This document shows, in pieces, positions 26,763 through 35,069 of a stretch of 64,000 nucleotides of DNA (positions are counted from its first letter, which is position 1; each line of letters begins with the position of its first letter). The DNA comes from CAYNND01 sp964398775 (GTDB lineage Bacteria; Patescibacteriota; Minisyncoccia; Phycocordibacterales; UBA2100). Location of the stretch: NCBI GenBank assembly GCA_964398775.1, contig CAYNND010000003.1:20349-84348 (forward strand), written 5' to 3'. Below the pieces are notes generated by a model. The model did not search any database. It was given only the letters and a program-made list of their open reading frames with translations, and was not told the origin of the DNA. A program made the position numbers and the translations under genes.

Positions 26763-28133
26763 TTATTCAAGAGATAGTCCCCACAGTGTAGCAGTTGTTT
26801 TATCAATGAATAGTAGTAGTTTTCCGTCAGCTGAATAGTATGCTGCTGTCACGTCGAGACCATCAGGGCTTCCCTTCACTGTTTCAATCACAACACTCTC
26901 TTCGCCGGTGCGAGGATTAATTTTTACAATGGTATCAGCATATATACGTGCACCCTGCATCCACATATCTGGGTATGACAACCCAATGGTATCAACAGGA
27001 ATTCCACAGTATAAGTATTCCTGTGTAGACCACGTACATTTTTCTGGGAACACTGCTCGCTTCAGTCGTACTGGCTTACCATTCTTTTGGTAGATAAAGG
27101 ATGTGTAACCTTCAGAAGAGCTCAGTGTCTTCAGAATGAATGCAGCAGTACCACTCTCGAGGCTTGTTATGCCAGGCTCGTCACCAAAGACTTTTTCCAA
27201 AGTGTTTTTTGTAAGTGATACTCTGTACACATAACCAGGCATTCCAAGTGATGGGCGCTGATTCACCAGTATGTGTGTAGTGCCCTCCCCGCTCCATGCG
27301 ATGTTCCATCCATGAAGTGGTGATTTCCATACTCGCTTTGTCCGCTCACCCTTGAGGTTTGTTGTCGCCACACTCAGAGTACCATCCTCCTGTATTGTTG
27401 AAAAAAGAATAGTCTCCCCACGCACCAGCATCGATTGAATGTTTACTGGAAGATATGATCCGATAGTGCTTGCCTGCTCACCTTCCTTTTTCTCACTAAG
27501 CTCAGAAACAGGAGTGCTGAGGGTTAGTATAGAGTCATCGGTATCAAGGTGCTGGAGGACAACATGGGTGCCTTTCTCGGTAAAGAATGCTTTCTGTACC
27601 CCAAGAATAGTGCTATTTGTAACTCGCTCTACTTTCAAAGTAGCAACAGGTATGTCTATGATATTACCGCGTTGACGTTCTGCGAGGCGAATAATTTGCT
27701 CTTTCTTTTCATTTTCAAACATCGTAAAGCCTGCCACTGGCCCCTCATACAGTTTATACAGCTGCACTCCTTTTTTTATGGCAGGGTTTTTTGTTGTGTC
27801 AGTTCCGTTTACTGGAGGCTCTCCAGTTGGGTTCTGTCCCGTGTCGCTACCCCCTGTTTTTGTCGCGTCCGTGCTTTGCTCATCGGTGTTGTTTTCTACA
27901 GTCTCCCCATCAGTTCCTGTCTTCTCTTTCAGTGTTTTTTCGGTAATTTCATCGTTGTTAAAAACCCCTAAGTCAGAACCACCAGCACCAGGTACTACCA
28001 ATGGGTCAAATGTTTTAGTCCGTGAGCCTTCAACTGAACGCTTCGTTAAGTATGCATACCACACTGCAAGCGCAGTAGCCGCAAGGAGGATTATCAAGGC
28101 AAGTGATGCGTATAGTGTGTTCTTGTTGTTCAT
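26763..28133 (-). CDS. Membrane-anchored extracytoplasmic protein of the secretion locus
   Basis: 456 aa. An N-terminal anchor at about 7-28 (LYASLALIILLAATALAVWYAYL) is followed by a Thr/Asp/Asn-rich spacer (about 35-115). The rest has repeating short strands with turn motifs (for example ETILFSTIQEDGTLSVATT, GKLLLFIDKTTATLW) that suggest a beta-propeller. I know no enzymatic motif in it. It overlaps the 320-aa gene by 4 nt (ATGA), so the two are co-translated. Confidence 0.65.
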   Translation of the reverse strand: MNNKNTLYASLALIILLAATALAVWYAYLTKRSVEGSRTKTFDPLVVPGAGGSDLGVFNNDEITEKTLKEKTGTDGETVENNTDEQSTDATKTGGSDTGQNPTGEPPVNGTDTTKNPAIKKGVQLYKLYEGPVAGFTMFENEKKEQIIRLAERQRGNIIDIPVATLKVERVTNSTILGVQKAFFTEKGTHVVLQHLDTDDSILTLSTPVSELSEKKEGEQASTIGSYLPVNIQSMLVRGETILFSTIQEDGTLSVATTNLKGERTKRVWKSPLHGWNIAWSGEGTTHILVNQRPSLGMPGYVYRVSLTKNTLEKVFGDEPGITSLESGTAAFILKTLSSSEGYTSFIYQKNGKPVRLKRAVFPEKCTWSTQEYLYCGIPVDTIGLSYPDMWMQGARIYADTIVKINPRTGEESVVIETVKGSPDGLDVTAAYYSADGKLLLFIDKTTATLWGLSLE

Positions 28134-29092
28134 ATACCAAAGAGTGATGATTCGGTTGTCGTACCGATGCGTGTTTTGATTGTTGCGTCTTGCAGTAGCT
28201 TGCTTCCATGATTTACATCAACTGTGACAATGCCTGCAGGCAGGCGAGGTGTGTATGTTGCTCTCCCTTGTGGCTCTACAGCAACCTCTCCGGTCGCACT
28301 CTTCCAATCGAACCGTACCTTGGAAAGGTTCGTGCCATCTATGTGGTACGGAATCAGCCGAAGTGTTGTGACACCATCAAGTCCTTTCATGAATCCAACA
28401 ACTGTATTTGTCCAGAGTCCAACAAGTGTTTTTTGCTGGTACATACGCAAAACTATCGGAGTTGGGCGTATGCGAATACCATTTCCACCGACGTATTCAT
28501 TATTTAGATTTTTTACTTCAACACTGATGAGTGTGTCATCTCCAAAAGCTGGCATCTGTATTTGCACTGTTTGTTTACCAAAGCCTGACTGTTTCCCAAG
28601 CAGTGTTCCGTTCTGGTACCATGAATATATGAGCGTATCGCTCGAGCCTAGGTTAGTGTGAGGAACGGCTGAAACAGTCACTCGTCCACCAGCAGCAACG
28701 AGCGCACGGCCACTGTAAAAAGGAGGTGTATATGAAGCTCCTTCCCAGAGTAAGTCAACATCTGAGGGTTGCAGTAGCTGTGAAAGCTTCATTTCCGTAC
28801 CATCTCTTTCAACGACAGTTACGTCGAGTGTGCTTGTCGTGCGCTCCGTAAGGGTAATTTCTGTTTCAGTAACACCAATTCCCTGGCTCAACACAACACC
28901 ATTCAGTTTCCATACAACAAGTGCGGTAGATATATCAATCGCCGGACTTTTGAGTTCTGCGGCGATGCGAGTGTTGAGCTGTAATAGCGGCGGATTGAAT
29001 GTAACACTAAGAGTTTTTTCTACCTGAGCATATGCAGGACTACTTACCCCCATCAAGACTGCTATGAAAAGTATTGCGTACAATGCGCGCAT
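28130..29092 (-). CDS. Exported beta-rich (Ig/PKD-like) protein of the secretion locus
   Basis: 320 aa. The signal peptide is 1-22, ending SPAYA. The mature part is beta-rich with Ig/PKD-like patterns (ALVVWKLNGVVLSQG; TLIYSWYQNGTLLG) and a hydrophobic stretch near 225-245. Proteins of this kind often accompany VirB4/PrgI genes in Patescibacteria; their function is unknown. TACAAT lies 6 nt before the ATG, so a separate transcript starts here. Confidence 0.65.
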   Translation of the reverse strand: MRALYAILFIAVLMGVSSPAYAQVEKTLSVTFNPPLLQLNTRIAAELKSPAIDISTALVVWKLNGVVLSQGIGVTETEITLTERTTSTLDVTVVERDGTEMKLSQLLQPSDVDLLWEGASYTPPFYSGRALVAAGGRVTVSAVPHTNLGSSDTLIYSWYQNGTLLGKQSGFGKQTVQIQMPAFGDDTLISVEVKNLNNEYVGGNGIRIRPTPIVLRMYQQKTLVGLWTNTVVGFMKGLDGVTTLRLIPYHIDGTNLSKVRFDWKSATGEVAVEPQGRATYTPRLPAGIVTVDVNHGSKLLQDATIKTRIGTTTESSLFGI

Positions 29093-29098
29093 CTGTCT

Positions 29099-29104
29099 AT
29101 TGTA
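29099..29104 (-). promoter_or_regulatory. -10 element TACAAT, 6 nt before ATG
   Basis: TACAAT on the minus strand, 6 nt from the ATG at 29092, in the 77-bp gap after virB4. Confidence 0.55.
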
Positions 29105-29169
29105 GCAGGTTTTTAGATTCGCGTAGCCGTGGATGTCAAAAACACATTCCCCACACTTTCTGCGTTGTG

Positions 29170-31017
29170 TTACTTCAATATGGCATCATCTCCCGATGCT
29201 GATTCTGCAGCCTCCAGGTCTTTTTTCGCTTTTCTGATAGCCAAGATTTGAGATGGGTCTGAGGTTATTATTTGGTCTTCAGTGTAGGAAGCGATAACTT
29301 TAATTGCAACGTGCTTCAAGCCGGCGAAGAAGATCCCCTCCCCCACATCTGATTCAAGGAGAAGATATTTCTCTTCATCTGAAAGCTTGAAGGTTTCTTG
29401 CACAAGGTCAATCGATGTTGGTGACTGTCGCAGCAAAATTTGAATTGAAGAGTTGGTGAGCATCGCTTTACCATAGGGTGATTGCAAAAAGTCACCAACG
29501 TCTTGAGTAATTGTCGCTAGTCCAAGATAATATTTACGGCCACGTTTTGCGATTCCATACAAGAATGAAGCCGTATCTTCAGACTTCATCATCCACCAAG
29601 CCTCATCAATCACAAGGAGTCGTTTTCTGAGCTCTTTTCTGACCATGTTCCATATGTGGTGCGTCACAATATACATCGCGACCGGCTTAAGCTCGTCTTC
29701 CATGTCTCGGATTGAGAACACAACCAACCGCTTGTTCATATCAACGTTTGTTGGTTTGTTGATGAACCCAGACCAAGTTCCGTGAGTGTACTTAGAAAGT
29801 CTCTGCACAAGTGACTCAGAGCCTTCCATGCCGGAGAGTACGAGCTCAAAGTCTGACAGAAGCGGCGGCTCGATGTTGGCAAAGTCTGACTGTTCATTGA
29901 TATCCTTAAGGGCGTACGTTTCTGTGATTGCCTTATCGATAATCGCGTCTTCTTCAGGGGTTAACCCACCCAACATGATGCGAAAGAGTCCAACAAGTGT
30001 GATGATGTTTGAACGGAGCACGTCGGCCGGGTTCTCGTCTTCTCGCGGCACTGGAAGATCAAAAGGATTGATGTGGTTTTCGGACGAGAGTGTGATGTTA
30101 AAGTAACGTCCACCAGTAGTTTCAGCCAAGTACTCATATTCACGTTCAGGGTCAATGACAATAACGTCCGCGTCAAACATCAATGAACGAAGAATCTCTA
30201 ACTTCGTAAAGTATGATTTACCAGATCCCGACTTGGCAAAGAGTACCGAGTTATAGTTTTCGAGAGAAAATCTATCAAAAAGCACAAGAGATGAGTTGTG
30301 TCTATTGATACCGTAGAGGATACCCCTGTCAGACGTAAGGTCGAACGATATAAATGGAAACGTAGAAGAGAGTGGCTCAGAATTGAGCTTCGAGTGAACA
30401 GCAAGTTGGTCATCAGCAATCGGCATCACACTCTTAAATCCTTGTTCTTGTTGGAACAGTGTTGGCTTTATGTATACCAGTCGCGCCTCGAGAATTGAGC
30501 GTACTTCAGTCTCAGCCTTGTCGAGCTCTTCTTCAGTTTGCCCGTATATGGTGATATACAACCCAACCTCAAACATTTTTTCCTGTGCTTGCTGGAGTCG
30601 GTCACGGAGATACTCAAGATCAGAATAGGCTGTATCAAGCTGCGGGTCACGCACGAGCCCCTTCTCCTCTCTAATTTGTATCTGACTTTCTACCTCCGCA
30701 ACTCTTTTTTGGAATTGACGAAGGATTGCAGTAGTGTCGACTGGGTGAATATGCATTGCAGCATCAAACATCTTGTCGAGGTTGATGATAGGCGCAAACC
30801 AACCAGTTGTAAGGAAGCGCGGGTATGAAATGACAAAAAATGTTCGTGCTATCTTATCTCCAATGTTGAGTTGTTTCGGGGTAATCTGAAGAGCAGATGG
30901 TGCAAGGATATCTTGCAGTTCGAGTACGCCTCGTGCGTAAATTTCCTGAGGGAGTACCGGCACAACAGGTCGCTCTGCTGTTTCATTGCCCTTCGAGAAA
31001 AGTGAAAAAAGACCCAT
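29170..31017 (-). CDS. virB4: VirB4-family type IV secretion ATPase
   Basis: 615 aa. Walker A is FAKSGSGKSYFTKLEILRSL (about 260), followed by DADVIVIDPEREY. Walker B is RLLVIDEAWWMM, then the FLYGIAKRGRKY and TQDVGDFL motifs typical of VirB4/TraC C-terminal domains. The N-terminal ~220 residues contain a coiled region. VirB4 energises assembly of, or transport through, the type IV channel at the inner membrane. It starts 4 nt after the upstream 222-aa gene stops. Confidence 0.9.
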   Translation of the reverse strand: MGLFSLFSKGNETAERPVVPVLPQEIYARGVLELQDILAPSALQITPKQLNIGDKIARTFFVISYPRFLTTGWFAPIINLDKMFDAAMHIHPVDTTAILRQFQKRVAEVESQIQIREEKGLVRDPQLDTAYSDLEYLRDRLQQAQEKMFEVGLYITIYGQTEEELDKAETEVRSILEARLVYIKPTLFQQEQGFKSVMPIADDQLAVHSKLNSEPLSSTFPFISFDLTSDRGILYGINRHNSSLVLFDRFSLENYNSVLFAKSGSGKSYFTKLEILRSLMFDADVIVIDPEREYEYLAETTGGRYFNITLSSENHINPFDLPVPREDENPADVLRSNIITLVGLFRIMLGGLTPEEDAIIDKAITETYALKDINEQSDFANIEPPLLSDFELVLSGMEGSESLVQRLSKYTHGTWSGFINKPTNVDMNKRLVVFSIRDMEDELKPVAMYIVTHHIWNMVRKELRKRLLVIDEAWWMMKSEDTASFLYGIAKRGRKYYLGLATITQDVGDFLQSPYGKAMLTNSSIQILLRQSPTSIDLVQETFKLSDEEKYLLLESDVGEGIFFAGLKHVAIKVIASYTEDQIITSDPSQILAIRKAKKDLEAAESASGDDAILK

Positions 31018-31021
31018 AGTA

Positions 31022-31690
31022 TTATTGGTTATTTGCGCCCTTCATTGGGTTGTCCTGCTCGCCTGGATTAAAGATGCGATAGAGAAGCTCGATGACCTCT
31101 TCCGTGCCAAGTTGTACAGAGCGGATACCGGTGCGGACAAGTCCTTGTTGTACAATTGATATTCGCTGCTCTATCTGTGAAATGTTTTCTTCGAAAGCGC
31201 TTTTCCCTCCTTCCACTTTCTCACTCGCACGTTGAGATTTTCCAAATGGTAAGGGTATTTTTGATAGTGGGCCACTTTCAAGTGCTGCATTTGGTGGCAA
31301 ATATGGCACCACAACAAAGAAGTGTTTTGTCATAATATTTGCCGCCTCTGTAAAGCTTCTGATGAAGTTGATGTACTCTCGTATTTGAATACGCATGAGT
31401 TCATCAAGAGTATTTTTCTGCGCTTCTTCGAGTGTCATGAGGTATGGGCGAATATCGAGTTTACGAGATTGTATGAAAATTTGGATATGGAAGTCGAGCG
31501 AGTTGAGGAGGTTTTGAAATTGCATCAAGAATGCGTTCTGCTCGTCATCAGACTTCAAAGCAAAGTTGAGTGATGAACACATAAGTACTGCTTTCATGCT
31601 GCCATCATTCATGATGATAACCCCATCACGAACTTCCTTAACTGGAACAAAGTCTTGTGAAGGTGTTGCGTTTCGTGCGTCTACTACCAT
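31022..31690 (-). CDS. TraC/VirB4 N-terminal-like accessory protein
   Basis: 222 aa. It reads like the N-terminal domain of TraC-type ATPases as a separate polypeptide: KEVRDGVIIMNDGSMKAVLMC, NFALKSDDEQNAFLMQFQNLL and FHIQIFIQSRKLD. It has no Walker motifs. A stand-alone copy of this domain between PrgI and VirB4 is a common Patescibacterial arrangement. It sits between prgI (4-nt gap) and virB4 (4-nt gap), so all three should be translated together. Confidence 0.7.
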   Translation of the reverse strand: MVVDARNATPSQDFVPVKEVRDGVIIMNDGSMKAVLMCSSLNFALKSDDEQNAFLMQFQNLLNSLDFHIQIFIQSRKLDIRPYLMTLEEAQKNTLDELMRIQIREYINFIRSFTEAANIMTKHFFVVVPYLPPNAALESGPLSKIPLPFGKSQRASEKVEGGKSAFEENISQIEQRISIVQQGLVRTGIRSVQLGTEEVIELLYRIFNPGEQDNPMKGANNQ

Positions 31691-31693
31691 AGC

Positions 31694-32131
31694 TTATCGT
31701 CTTAGTTTTGTTACTCCTTTCCCTGCGTCATCCACATACTCATTGATATCAAGCGACCATGATATGTCCTTCAATTTACTATCTGAAAGTGAGGGGAGTT
31801 CCGAATTCTTTTTTGCAGCCATATCGTCTTTTTTCTCAGATTCCTTCACTTTATCTACGTGCTTCCACAAAAACAGTTTACCACGAATTGAGTAGTAAAA
31901 TGCACTTTCAAGTACAACCAAGAATGGTCGGTCATTGATTTTATAAAAAGCAAGGGCGAGCGAAAAGCCCATGACAGGGAGCATCGCAACGAGCGCAATC
32001 TTTTGCGGGAGCAGTGAGTACACAAAGTAGGAAAGACCAGCGCCACCAACAATAAAAATGAATTGTTTGAACGTGAATGGTCCAAAAATTTTATCTTCCA
32101 CCTCGATGAATTGTGGAACAGAGAATTGCAT
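31694..32131 (-). CDS. PrgI family membrane protein
   Basis: 145 aa. Starts with FSVPQFIEVEDKIFGPFTFKQF, the PrgI family opening. Two adjacent hydrophobic segments lie at about 25-65 (FIFIVGGAGLSYFVYSLL; IALVAMLPVMGFSLALAFY), then a YYSIRGKLFLWKH turn and a charged tail. PrgI proteins are VirB3-like partners of VirB4. TATACT lies 6 nt before the ATG; it probably opens the prgI/222-aa/virB4 transcript. Confidence 0.88.
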   Translation of the reverse strand: MQFSVPQFIEVEDKIFGPFTFKQFIFIVGGAGLSYFVYSLLPQKIALVAMLPVMGFSLALAFYKINDRPFLVVLESAFYYSIRGKLFLWKHVDKVKESEKKDDMAAKKNSELPSLSDSKLKDISWSLDINEYVDDAGKGVTKLRR

Positions 32132-32137
32132 ATGCTC

Positions 32138-32143
32138 AGTATA
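32138..32143 (-). promoter_or_regulatory. -10 element TATACT, 6 nt before ATG
   Basis: TATACT on the minus strand, 6 nt from the PrgI ATG at 32131. Confidence 0.6.
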
Positions 32144-32183
32144 TCAGGTGAGGGTCATATTGCGTCTACTGTATACACAGAGC

Positions 32184-32750
32184 TTACAGTGCCGCTTCTC
32201 GGTACGGATCGTTCTGTATCGTGGTTCTCTGCGCCTCAGAATCGCCAGCTGTGTTTAGTGGTTTGTTTTGTGCAGTATCTGCTTGGCCATTGAGTCTCCG
32301 TTTGATTATGTCAGTGAGTGCCTTTGTTGAACTTTCAGCAGCAGCTCCTGCTGGGGTTGCTACACCCATCTCGTCCATTACTTTCTGTTGTTCGATGGGT
32401 ACCACTGGAACTTTTCTGCCCGCCTTTTCTGCTGCTATGGTGTCCTGAAGTTGTTTGTGTATCGGTTCAAAGATAATCTCAACAGCAGCGTTGTTGATCT
32501 GTACCGCTTCTTCTCTGCTGAGCCCTACGTGCTGCACTATGTTGTCGGGCAAATCTTCCGGTGCAGTGATACCAAATAGCGCATACGTAATTTCATTCTC
32601 AAGAAGTGTCCATTTATCAAGATGGATTTTATGTTTTTCTGCGAGTGTGCGCATTTTCTGTTCGAGCTCAGATGATAGTATTGCACGCTGCACAACTGCG
32701 GGCAGTGCGTTAAATGCATCTATAAGGATTTGCTGGGTAGTTGATTCCAT
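32184..32750 (-). CDS. Hypothetical cytoplasmic protein of the secretion locus
   Basis: 188 aa, mostly helical, no signal peptide or membrane segment. Features include LPAVVQRAILSSELEQKMRTLAEKH at the start and an acidic/polar C-terminus. The frame sits 11 nt after the VirB6-like gene and is probably co-translated with it. The function is not recognised; its fixed place beside the channel genes suggests an accessory or regulatory role. Confidence 0.6.
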   Translation of the reverse strand: MESTTQQILIDAFNALPAVVQRAILSSELEQKMRTLAEKHKIHLDKWTLLENEITYALFGITAPEDLPDNIVQHVGLSREEAVQINNAAVEIIFEPIHKQLQDTIAAEKAGRKVPVVPIEQQKVMDEMGVATPAGAAAESSTKALTDIIKRRLNGQADTAQNKPLNTAGDSEAQRTTIQNDPYREAAL

Positions 32751-32761
32751 AGTTTTAAATT

Positions 32762-35005
32762 TTAGTGCGCTGCGTGGTCATCAGCTTTTGCAGCAGGTGC
32801 TGCTGGTGCAGCAGGTGCTGCTGGTGCTGCTGGGATGTTCTGTGCAAGTGTCTGGCCAAGTTGTGCTGTTCGCTGACTTTCACGCTGCATTCTCGCAATT
32901 TCTTGTGGAGATAGCGCCGCTCGAGCCATTCCGGCCTTCATCGCATCATCAGATAATTTTAGTTTATTATCCGTAACAAATTGCTTAAATGCTGACACAG
33001 AAGCTGTTTTTGCCTGCTCTCTTTCTGTTGCAAGTCGAATTTCGCGCGCCTGCTTCTTATTTTTTTCAACGTCAATCTGAATTTCTCGGTGCTCCTTTTC
33101 TTTCTGCTCTCTTTTCGCAGATGCCTCAGAAAGCTCGTCTCTGATGCGTTTGATATTTGCGTTCGCCTGTCTCATAGTAGCATCTGCGTCAGCGAGACTC
33201 TTTTCAACAGCTTTTTGCTTTACACCACCAGGATCAGAATTTGGGTTTTTCTGCATCTCAGCTTTGTATTCTTCAAGGGCTTTTGCAGCCGCTGCGTGGT
33301 TTTCGGTTGCCTGGGTAACAAGAGTCTCAGCCTTAGATACTTCTGTAGTCTTTGCCTGCACTGTCTCTTTAAGCCCATCTATTGCTTGCTTAAGCTCAGT
33401 AGATTTGACCTCTTTTGCGTTATGTTCCTCGAGAAATGCCGCACCTTCTTTCTTTTGCTTCTCAGCAACTTGTGCTTTTTGGAAGTCAGCCATACGCTCT
33501 CCCGTAGCTTTGTCTGTAGCACGCTTCGTGTCGATTGTTTTTTTAAGTGTTTCCTTTCCAGCTTTTCCAGTTTGGATACCAAGCTTTTGCAAGGCTTTCA
33601 TAACAGCCGCGTCTCGGAAGTCACCACTAGTGTTGAGACGAGATTTGTATTTCTCAAGTTTTTCTCGTGCTTTCTCTTTCGACTCCGGTGTGTCATGAGG
33701 GCCATCGTGTGCCGCTTCAAGATTTTTCAGTTGTCGCTCAGCAAATGCAAGTCTACCTTTTCGCACACTGGCGGCTGCGCTGCCAAATGCTGCACCGGTT
33801 ACCATCCCAAAGCCTCCTGAGAGCTTTGATTTAACATCCGTTCCAAACATTTGGTTGCCTTTTTTTGCAAGCATGTCAGCAACTTTTACAGCAACAACAA
33901 AGAGTGTAACCATCACTGCATAGCGACCAAGTGCCCCGCCTGCATTTGTGATTGTCGGGTCAAATATACCTTCGACGCGCAGCCCAGGCGCAGGGCTTTT
34001 TGCAATGGCGTCCATAATCTGAATCACCGTCCAGAGCATAAGGAGGAGTAGTGGAGCAAAAAAAGCGTTTGCGAGTAGCGACGTCCTCCATTCGTTAAAA
34101 TATTTTGAGAATGATGGGATGATGAGTGCAGCAGTTGCAAGCGAAGATGTTACCATGACGAGAATAAGCATTACAGCACGGACTGTAAGTAGCCATGCAC
34201 AATAGAAGAATACAAACGCAGAAATCAAAAATATAATTGCGATACCAATCGATGTAACAAGAAGTAGCCCCGGGCTACCTGGTCGCTCAGATTTTAATTT
34301 ATCAACCAACTTACTCCAATCATTCAATTCCGTTATACCGAAGGCAGTTGATATTCTTTGTGATATGTTCGCTTGTCCTGAAGTAATGCCCGTTGCATCG
34401 GTTATTGCTGAACCCCCTACCCCAGCTATCCCTCGGTAGAACTGATAGGCAACAAAGTTTGAAACATCAATCACTGCCATTGAGAAGAAGAGACTGAAGT
34501 TCATGAAGAGTGCCACGAGAATCGCACGCACAGCATGCTGCTTTATGCTGTACTCATGGTTATTAAGGATTATATTTATTGCGATAAATATAAAGAAGCC
34601 TATGAGTACAATCTGCGACAAATCGCGAAATACTACCCAGATCCTTTGTATTGCCTCTATAACACCCCAAAACTGAAGTGTTCCAGTAAAGTTTGCCGCA
34701 AACGCCCAAATAGTATAGTCAAAAAGTACACCTGCAAGTGCTAGAAACGTTGCTGCGAGTGTGATAAGTGCTGCCCCTATCCATGCTGCAACAGTCTCAA
34801 TACCACTTTTTATCCAACTCCCACCTCCGTACCAAGCAGCAATAGAGCCGAGAACTAGCCCACCTAAAATAAGCGGTGGCGCAGCCTCAGCTTTTTCTAC
34901 GCTGATTGCTAGCGGGCTTGAGAGGGATGTCGTATCAATTGTGACTGAAAGTGGCGCGAGCATGACGCATAGCGATATCACAACCGAAATAGCTCGTCTC
35001 CACAT
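32762..35005 (-). CDS. VirB6/TrbL-like polytopic membrane protein with long coiled-coil tail
   Basis: 747 aa from the ATG at 35005 (a GTG at 35011 is also in frame, but TATACT lies 6 nt before 35005). The first ~410 residues contain a signal-like segment and about 8-9 hydrophobic helices, for example LITLAATFLALAGVLFDY and IVLIGFFIFIAINIIL. Residues ~410-730 are highly charged and heptad-like (Glu/Lys/Ala), probably a cytoplasmic coiled coil. The C-terminus is an Ala/Pro repeat (AAPAAPAAPAAP). VirB6 proteins form the inner-membrane channel; the long tail is unusual. Confidence 0.8.
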   Translation of the reverse strand: MWRRAISVVISLCVMLAPLSVTIDTTSLSSPLAISVEKAEAAPPLILGGLVLGSIAAWYGGGSWIKSGIETVAAWIGAALITLAATFLALAGVLFDYTIWAFAANFTGTLQFWGVIEAIQRIWVVFRDLSQIVLIGFFIFIAINIILNNHEYSIKQHAVRAILVALFMNFSLFFSMAVIDVSNFVAYQFYRGIAGVGGSAITDATGITSGQANISQRISTAFGITELNDWSKLVDKLKSERPGSPGLLLVTSIGIAIIFLISAFVFFYCAWLLTVRAVMLILVMVTSSLATAALIIPSFSKYFNEWRTSLLANAFFAPLLLLMLWTVIQIMDAIAKSPAPGLRVEGIFDPTITNAGGALGRYAVMVTLFVVAVKVADMLAKKGNQMFGTDVKSKLSGGFGMVTGAAFGSAAASVRKGRLAFAERQLKNLEAAHDGPHDTPESKEKAREKLEKYKSRLNTSGDFRDAAVMKALQKLGIQTGKAGKETLKKTIDTKRATDKATGERMADFQKAQVAEKQKKEGAAFLEEHNAKEVKSTELKQAIDGLKETVQAKTTEVSKAETLVTQATENHAAAAKALEEYKAEMQKNPNSDPGGVKQKAVEKSLADADATMRQANANIKRIRDELSEASAKREQKEKEHREIQIDVEKNKKQAREIRLATEREQAKTASVSAFKQFVTDNKLKLSDDAMKAGMARAALSPQEIARMQRESQRTAQLGQTLAQNIPAAPAAPAAPAAPAAKADDHAAH

Positions 35006-35011
35006 ACCCAC

Positions 35012-35017
35012 AGTATA
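35012..35017 (-). promoter_or_regulatory. -10 element TATACT, 6 nt before ATG
   Basis: TATACT on the minus strand, 6 nt from the ATG at 35005; excludes the GTG at 35011, which would lie inside the leader. Confidence 0.6.
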
Positions 35018-35069
35018 TATGAAAAAACTACTTTATCTTAGGCTCAAGAAAGTGAATGTGTATTGCCAG

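Noticed and set aside
29170..31690. virB4 split by a frameshift into two genes
   Set aside because: The 615-aa VirB4 carries its own N-terminal region, the 222-aa gene has a proper start and stop 4 nt away, and the arrangement fits separate TraC-N-like and VirB4 proteins.
33089..33820. Plus-strand open frame (243 codons) within the VirB6-like gene
   Set aside because: Antisense to the Glu/Lys/Ala coiled-coil tail; composition (Cys, Phe, Ser, Leu) is that expected from the reverse strand.
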